Assembly (NCBI GenBank): GCA_947247005.1
Contig: OX365945.1
Location: forward strand, 16,746,501 to 16,810,500
Source: Spisula solida
Taxonomy: Eukaryota; Mollusca; Bivalvia; Venerida; Mactridae
Reading direction: 5' to 3'
Length of the DNA stretch: 64,000 bases
The notes under the pieces were generated by a model. The model had not been told where the DNA came from. It was given only the letters and a program-made list of their open reading frames with translations, and made no database searches. Positions 59,535 through 64,000 of the stretch are shown here, piece after piece; the first letter of the stretch is position 1; each line of letters begins with the position of its first letter. Position numbers and translations under genes: made by a program.

Positions 59535-59945
59535 AAACAGTTGTGCAACATTGTTTTAAAATCACAATATAAATGACTTAGTTATGCTCTGGACAAGCTA
59601 AATTATAACAATTTTGTAGCTTTGAACTCCAAATTTGACATTGAACTTTGAGATAATGAGGTATTTGTTTCGTATGACACTTTGTTTAGTATCAGTAAAT
59701 ATGTGTGCAACATTATTTTCAAATCACAATATAAATGACTTAGTTATGCTCTGGACAAGCTAAATTATGGCAAATTTTGACCTTTGAACTCCAAGTTTGA
59801 CATTGACCTTTGGGGGTAATGACGTTTTGCATGGCACACCGCCTGGTATCAGTAAACATTTTTGTCACATTATTTTCAAATCCGACAATAAATCACTTAG
59901 TTAATGGCTTGGACAAGCTAAATTACGCCAAATTTTATTTATAAC
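59535..59945. repeat. About 160-bp tandem repeat, 2.5 copies
   Basis: ATAAATGACTTAGTTATGCT then CTGGACAAGCTAAATTA, and AACTCCAAATTTGACATTGA, recur at about 160-bp spacing. The array begins right where the LINE fragment stops. The phrase GCTCTGGACAA is also seen at 3607. Confidence 0.75.
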
Positions 59946-60072
59946 AACTATTATTGCTTAAAAAAGGTATTGATGATATGACATATGTTCAGAAAATATT
60001 GGCACTCTATAAAAGTTTGAGTCAATGGTGTTTCTGCAACTGTTCTAAATACTCGAAGCTCAAAACCAAAAT

Positions 60073-60640
60073 GCGTTACACTCCTTACATGCATTTGTTG
60101 ACCAATATCTGACCAAATATTCATTAAGTGGAATCTTGAGCGTCACCTATGCATACTTTAGGACTGGATTGACCAGGAAATAGTCATTGCTGCTCATAAA
60201 TTCGACTAGTTTAAAAATAATCTTATCCCAACTATCAAATGTTACACTCCTTACATACTGGGGTAGGTCCTATAATTGTGCTATAATCACTAAAGGAAAA
60301 CACTTGATTGACATTTTATGCAATTGTCTAACAAACAGACATATTTCTAAATACAATGAGCACATAATATATCAGTTTTGGCCAACATGTTTCATAAAGA
60401 TATATTTTATTGACATTGGCTTGCATGTAAAAATATTTAGCCCCTCCTTTCCTCTTAGGTATTTATTTAATATAAAACATTGAATCAAAGACATTTCAAC
60501 TGTAGAATTAGCTAACTAATACTTTATTTTATTTATCACGAGAAAGATATTGTTCTCTAGAAGACAATAATGAATGTGGTAATGCTTATAAAATCAATGT
60601 TGCACGAAAAATTCCCAAATTTCTGTTACACTCCTTACAT
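60073..60640. repeat. Three copies of GTTACACTCCTTAC
   Basis: The exact 14-mer occurs at about 60074, 60242 and 60627, and a one-base variant at about 57935. The sequence between is not obviously repeated. Confidence 0.6.
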
Positions 60641-60911
60641 TTTTGACATGTTTTTCTCGCATAACTGTTTTGAACAATGACCGATTCACTTGAAATTTGG
60701 AACGCAAACTCAAAAAGTGAATTTACAGATCATGAATTGAACATAAATAATGTTACTGTGTATATAAATAAATAAGAACAAAAAGTATGCTCGGTGCCAT
60801 TTTTTAAACAGCCCTCATGTGCTATTTAGCGCGCATTGTATCATGGGTAATCCTTTTCTAATATTCGCAAGTATTACATACATGTGTATGTATTCTACTG
60901 ATTATACTTAC

Positions 60912-61071
60912 GTTTATCGCATAGATCTCCAGTATAATACCTGGAACAAAGACACGCATAACCTGACTGCATGATTATGTTCATGATGACATGAACCATG
61001 GATACAAGGGTTAGGGTGACACAGATCCGGCTTCTGGGTGGTCGTTGTCGCTGTCGCTGTTGCTGTTCGAA
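60912..61071 (-). CDS. Possible EGF-like exon of a minus-strand gene, apparently frameshifted
   Basis: On the minus strand the exon has acceptor TTTCTTTTAG and donor GTAAGT. One frame reads KPDLCHPNPCIHGSCHHEHN, the first half of an EGF-like domain after a Thr-rich linker. Another reads SGYACLCSRYYTGDLC, the second half. The switch is near 60965-60985, so one indel or a sequence error breaks the domain. The frame that stays open throughout is the one carrying only the second half. It may be a pseudogene or an exon of a real secreted or membrane protein. Confidence 0.45.
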
Positions 61072-61811
61072 CTAAAAGAAATGATTAATACGTTATTACA
61101 TCGAATGTCTCACACGCAATACAAACTAATTCCACATTTACAGCGCACAAAATCGTAAAATCTGAGGATGATAAGGGAAATCAAAACTGTAGCAAATAAG
61201 AGGACAATATGAATGTGGTCAAGGGTGTATGGTGGAGAGAACGTATTTAACGGGATAAGGAACATGCAAGAGGAAAAAAGCACATAGAAAGAAATATAAA
61301 CATCAATAATATTTATAATACACCCAAGGGAGTTAACCGTTCAATAATTGTCCATTCTTTTTCAGTAATGGATACTTATTGTATTATGTCGGTATAGTGT
61401 GTTTATTCAGGCAAGAGTAAACACAGATATTGCATGTTTATGTAAGATGCAATTACAAAAATGTCATCATAAGTGTTAAAATGTACACCAGTCAATATTG
61501 TGGTTTACGTTTTCTTGTCGTGCCATTCAGACACACATAAAGTATATATAATAAACAATAAACAACAGTTTAGGTGCTGTCCAAATAGGCTTGTATTTTG
61601 TTCATACATGTTAATTTATTCAATTTTTTAATTTATTAATTAATGAAACCGGCATCACACTGTCACACAATAGTTTCGTATATAAAACATGACCTTACAA
61701 AAGAAGGCACTTCCAGCTGTCATAAACATTAACAAATAAAAATTGTAAAAGAACACAATCCATGTACAAGTCCAGAGCCATCGTCCCAACACACAAACTA
61801 ATCACACTTAC

Positions 61812-61849
61812 CCAAGTATGCTTGTCATGACGAACATAAAACAGCCAAA
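61812..61849 (-). CDS. Possible 38-bp microexon upstream of the EGF-like exon
   Basis: On the minus strand it has acceptor TTCTATTGCAG and donor GTAAGT, both strong. In the frame that ends in phase 0 it reads WLFYVRHDKHTW. It joins the open frame of the EGF-like exon but not the frame holding the first half of the EGF domain. It rests on splice sites only. Confidence 0.25.
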
Positions 61850-61921
61850 CTGCAATAGAAAAGAACACTGTTAACATCATGTATTTATTACAAGAAACAC
61901 ATTTAAATGAACAAATAAATC

Positions 61922-62216
61922 ATTCCAGGAAACTTGGATCGGTTACTTGTTCAGTTGGGCATTGTGTCTTGTATGTTTTGTCCTCCACAAGTGGAGAAGT
62001 TGTTTATAATTGCTTATAGAATAGCAAGTTCGTACTGGTTGATAAATAATTCCAGGAAACTTGGATCATTTACTTGTTCAGTTGGGAATTGTGCCTTGTA
62101 TGTGTTTTGTACTCCACATGTGGAGAAGTTGTTAACAGGTGCATGTTTTTTCTGTTTTCTGTGCTCGGCTGGTGCAGTTGAGTGCTGCCTTCCCTATCTG
62201 ACTTAATATTATCTTT
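61922..62216 (+). mobile_element. Retroelement fragment (copy E) with 127-bp tandem duplication
   Basis: TTCCAGGAAACTTGGATC occurs at 61923 and 62050, with GTTCAGTTGGGCATTGTGTC-like sequence after each. The last part, TTTTCTGTGCTCGGCTGGTG then TGCTGCCTTCCCTATCTGAC, matches the retroelement at 27745-29010 in the opposite orientation. Confidence 0.65.
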
Positions 62217-64000
62217 TTGAATTAGTCAACTGAAAAATAACTTATTGGTTCTAGCTGTACACTCACTAATTTAAAATTAATATCATGGTCCCTTAATAGT
62301 ATAACTTTGTGTAAGTGTGTATATTACAGATTTTTCCTTACAGAACCAAATAAATATTGTTTAATTCATCTGCTTGTTTGTTCACTGTATTAGGGTAACC
62401 ATGTAAAAGGCATACATATTAACTGTAATAGTGTTTCTTATCGACAGTTTGTCATTCTTAACAGGTTAATTATATTGATATCATTAACAATGATCTGCTA
62501 TTTGATAAAAATGCAGTATGTAGAAAGTTCTATTTGTAATAGTGTCATTTGAGGTTTGACTGTACTTACTATGATAACTGTCAATATATTAATTTAAATG
62601 CTTCTATACATTAATTCATATGCTAGAAACAAATGACCACATTTTTAAGCTATCAATAATCCTACCAGAATGTACCAGGAACTTCTATTATTGTACATTA
62701 CATAATCACGCATTCTCAAAATTTGGGCCAATCTGGATGGTTCAGGTATGAAAAATCTGACCTTTAAGTTCATTAAAAACATCTATCTGACATGAAAGTC
62801 GAACATCTTTAGCAACATTTTTCATACATGCCCACATCAATAAACACATGCATTTTTCTATGTTGTTGTTTGAAACAAGCATGTGTTTTCACCAGTGTAT
62901 TTTACGTTATGACTGCATATATGATATACTGACTAACCTAAAGAACACTACAATGATGTTCAGTAATTATTTGGTTATTTTTAATACTCGAATACAACTT
63001 ATCTACACATACCAACTGTATGAAAACAATAAACTGCCAGTATATTTATGAAACCGGTATGTACATTATTACATTCAATTTTGTTTTCACTCTTTTTAAC
63101 ACTCATTTAGTTTCTTATATATTTTGATTAGTACTACAAATTCATAAAAGTCTTAGTGTTATATTCAAAAACATAAGTCATAACCTATGGCACTACTTAA
63201 CAATTTGGGACAGTATCTAAACAATTACTGGCTACGTACATACATACAGGTGTGTGTGTTTGTACAGAAGTAATCGTCACGTAAAATTCAAGAGAAAGTC
63301 ATCAACCAAGACTGGAATAAAACGCTACATGTTTTGTTGAAGTGTCGTGTCTGGCATCATATTATCGAACTATTTGCATTAGTGTACCAGAAAAAATCAA
63401 ATACACGACGATATAGCTTCTAGTGATAAGTTAACGCATTGAGCAAAGTGTTGTCACGTGAACTAGTAATATTTAATACAAAGAACATTATACACGAAAC
63501 TAGAACATAAGAAATATAATCTGATAGGTTTTGAAACACAAAAACATGATTTTACGTTAAGACATACAAAAAAACAGCTTAACACGTTAAACATGCTTTA
63601 GAGTTTTGTCATGTAACATGTATTGACTGTCACGTAAAATACCAGTTTTGAACCCTGTTCTAAACAATAATTTACACACACCAAACCATCAATCCGGAAG
63701 CAAAACTTGTGCAAATAACATATTAATAGCACATACTATTTCTAAAATATCTCCCATAACTGTACATGTAATGTTCGTATATGGTTTACTGATTCTATGA
63801 GAGCCCTGTTCAGTCATCAGAAAGTTCGAAGAATCGCATCCATTTCCCAGTAGACAATGGCTGATCAAATGTGCATTGTATAAAACTTTCGTTTTTATTC
63901 AATGACATCATTGCCAATATGCCAACAATGTATTGCTGAATTGGCTCAAACAACTGTGGAATTATTTTGTATTTTACGTGACGTGATTATACACACATTT
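62217..64000. other. Right end, nothing recognised
   Basis: AT-rich. The longest frame is 67 codons and has no motif. TTACGTGACGTGATTA at the extreme end is not interpreted. Confidence 0.4.

Overview
The window is AT-rich metazoan nuclear DNA. It is very probably from a bivalve mollusc. The introns are long and full of repeats, splice sites are canonical GT-AG, and several repeat families look like ones I associate with bivalve genomes: elements built from AGGTCA-type modules, tails reading ACAGGTGAGCGATAC, and blocks of ATCCACGAATTTACGACC type. There are no bacterial operons, and I recognise no complete tRNA or rRNA gene.

One gene dominates. On the + strand from 2820 to 45758 I can join 19 exons whose splice phases all agree, giving 950 codons plus a stop. 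The 5' end lies upstream or was not recognised. The product reads as a type I membrane protein. In order it has a short Cys-containing N-terminal part, a module like the IgGFc-binding N-terminal domain, an F-type (fucolectin) lectin domain, a further IgGFc-like stretch, an acidic DNDCDG/DDDSDG putative metal-binding motif, a Cys-containing juxtamembrane ectodomain with two N-glycosylation sequons, one transmembrane helix and a short basic tail. This suggests a cell-surface carbohydrate-binding or immune-type protein, which is inference.

The introns are a graveyard of mobile DNA. From left to right they hold: a large inverted repeat with a GC-rich loop (1195-2022, upstream of the first exon); a foldback element with a 42-bp minisatellite core (5148-9833); small terminal-inverted-repeat elements (11782-12378, 16126-16353); two related 34/35-bp minisatellites filling the intron that splits the lectin domain (19659-21705); a Tc1/mariner transposase pseudogene (24896-26167); a second, oppositely oriented 42-bp array broken by a retroelement (27386-30310); AGGTCA-type repeats (32180-33175); two convergent tRNA-like promoters (39262-39628); a TIR element ending 14 bp before an exon (40434-40857); and a nearly full-length non-LTR retrotransposon with a 17-bp target-site duplication (41139-45081).

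Downstream of the gene (45759-64000) there are more repeats: a 952-bp TIR element, a 1-kb element with 31-bp inverted ends set among perfect TGACGTCA palindromes, a 0.7-kb AGATCTATCTTG minisatellite, a decayed second LINE fragment, and, near the right end, a possible minus-strand gene represented by an EGF-like exon with an apparent frameshift.

All assignments come from reading the sequence and recalling family motifs. No database search or splice predictor was run.
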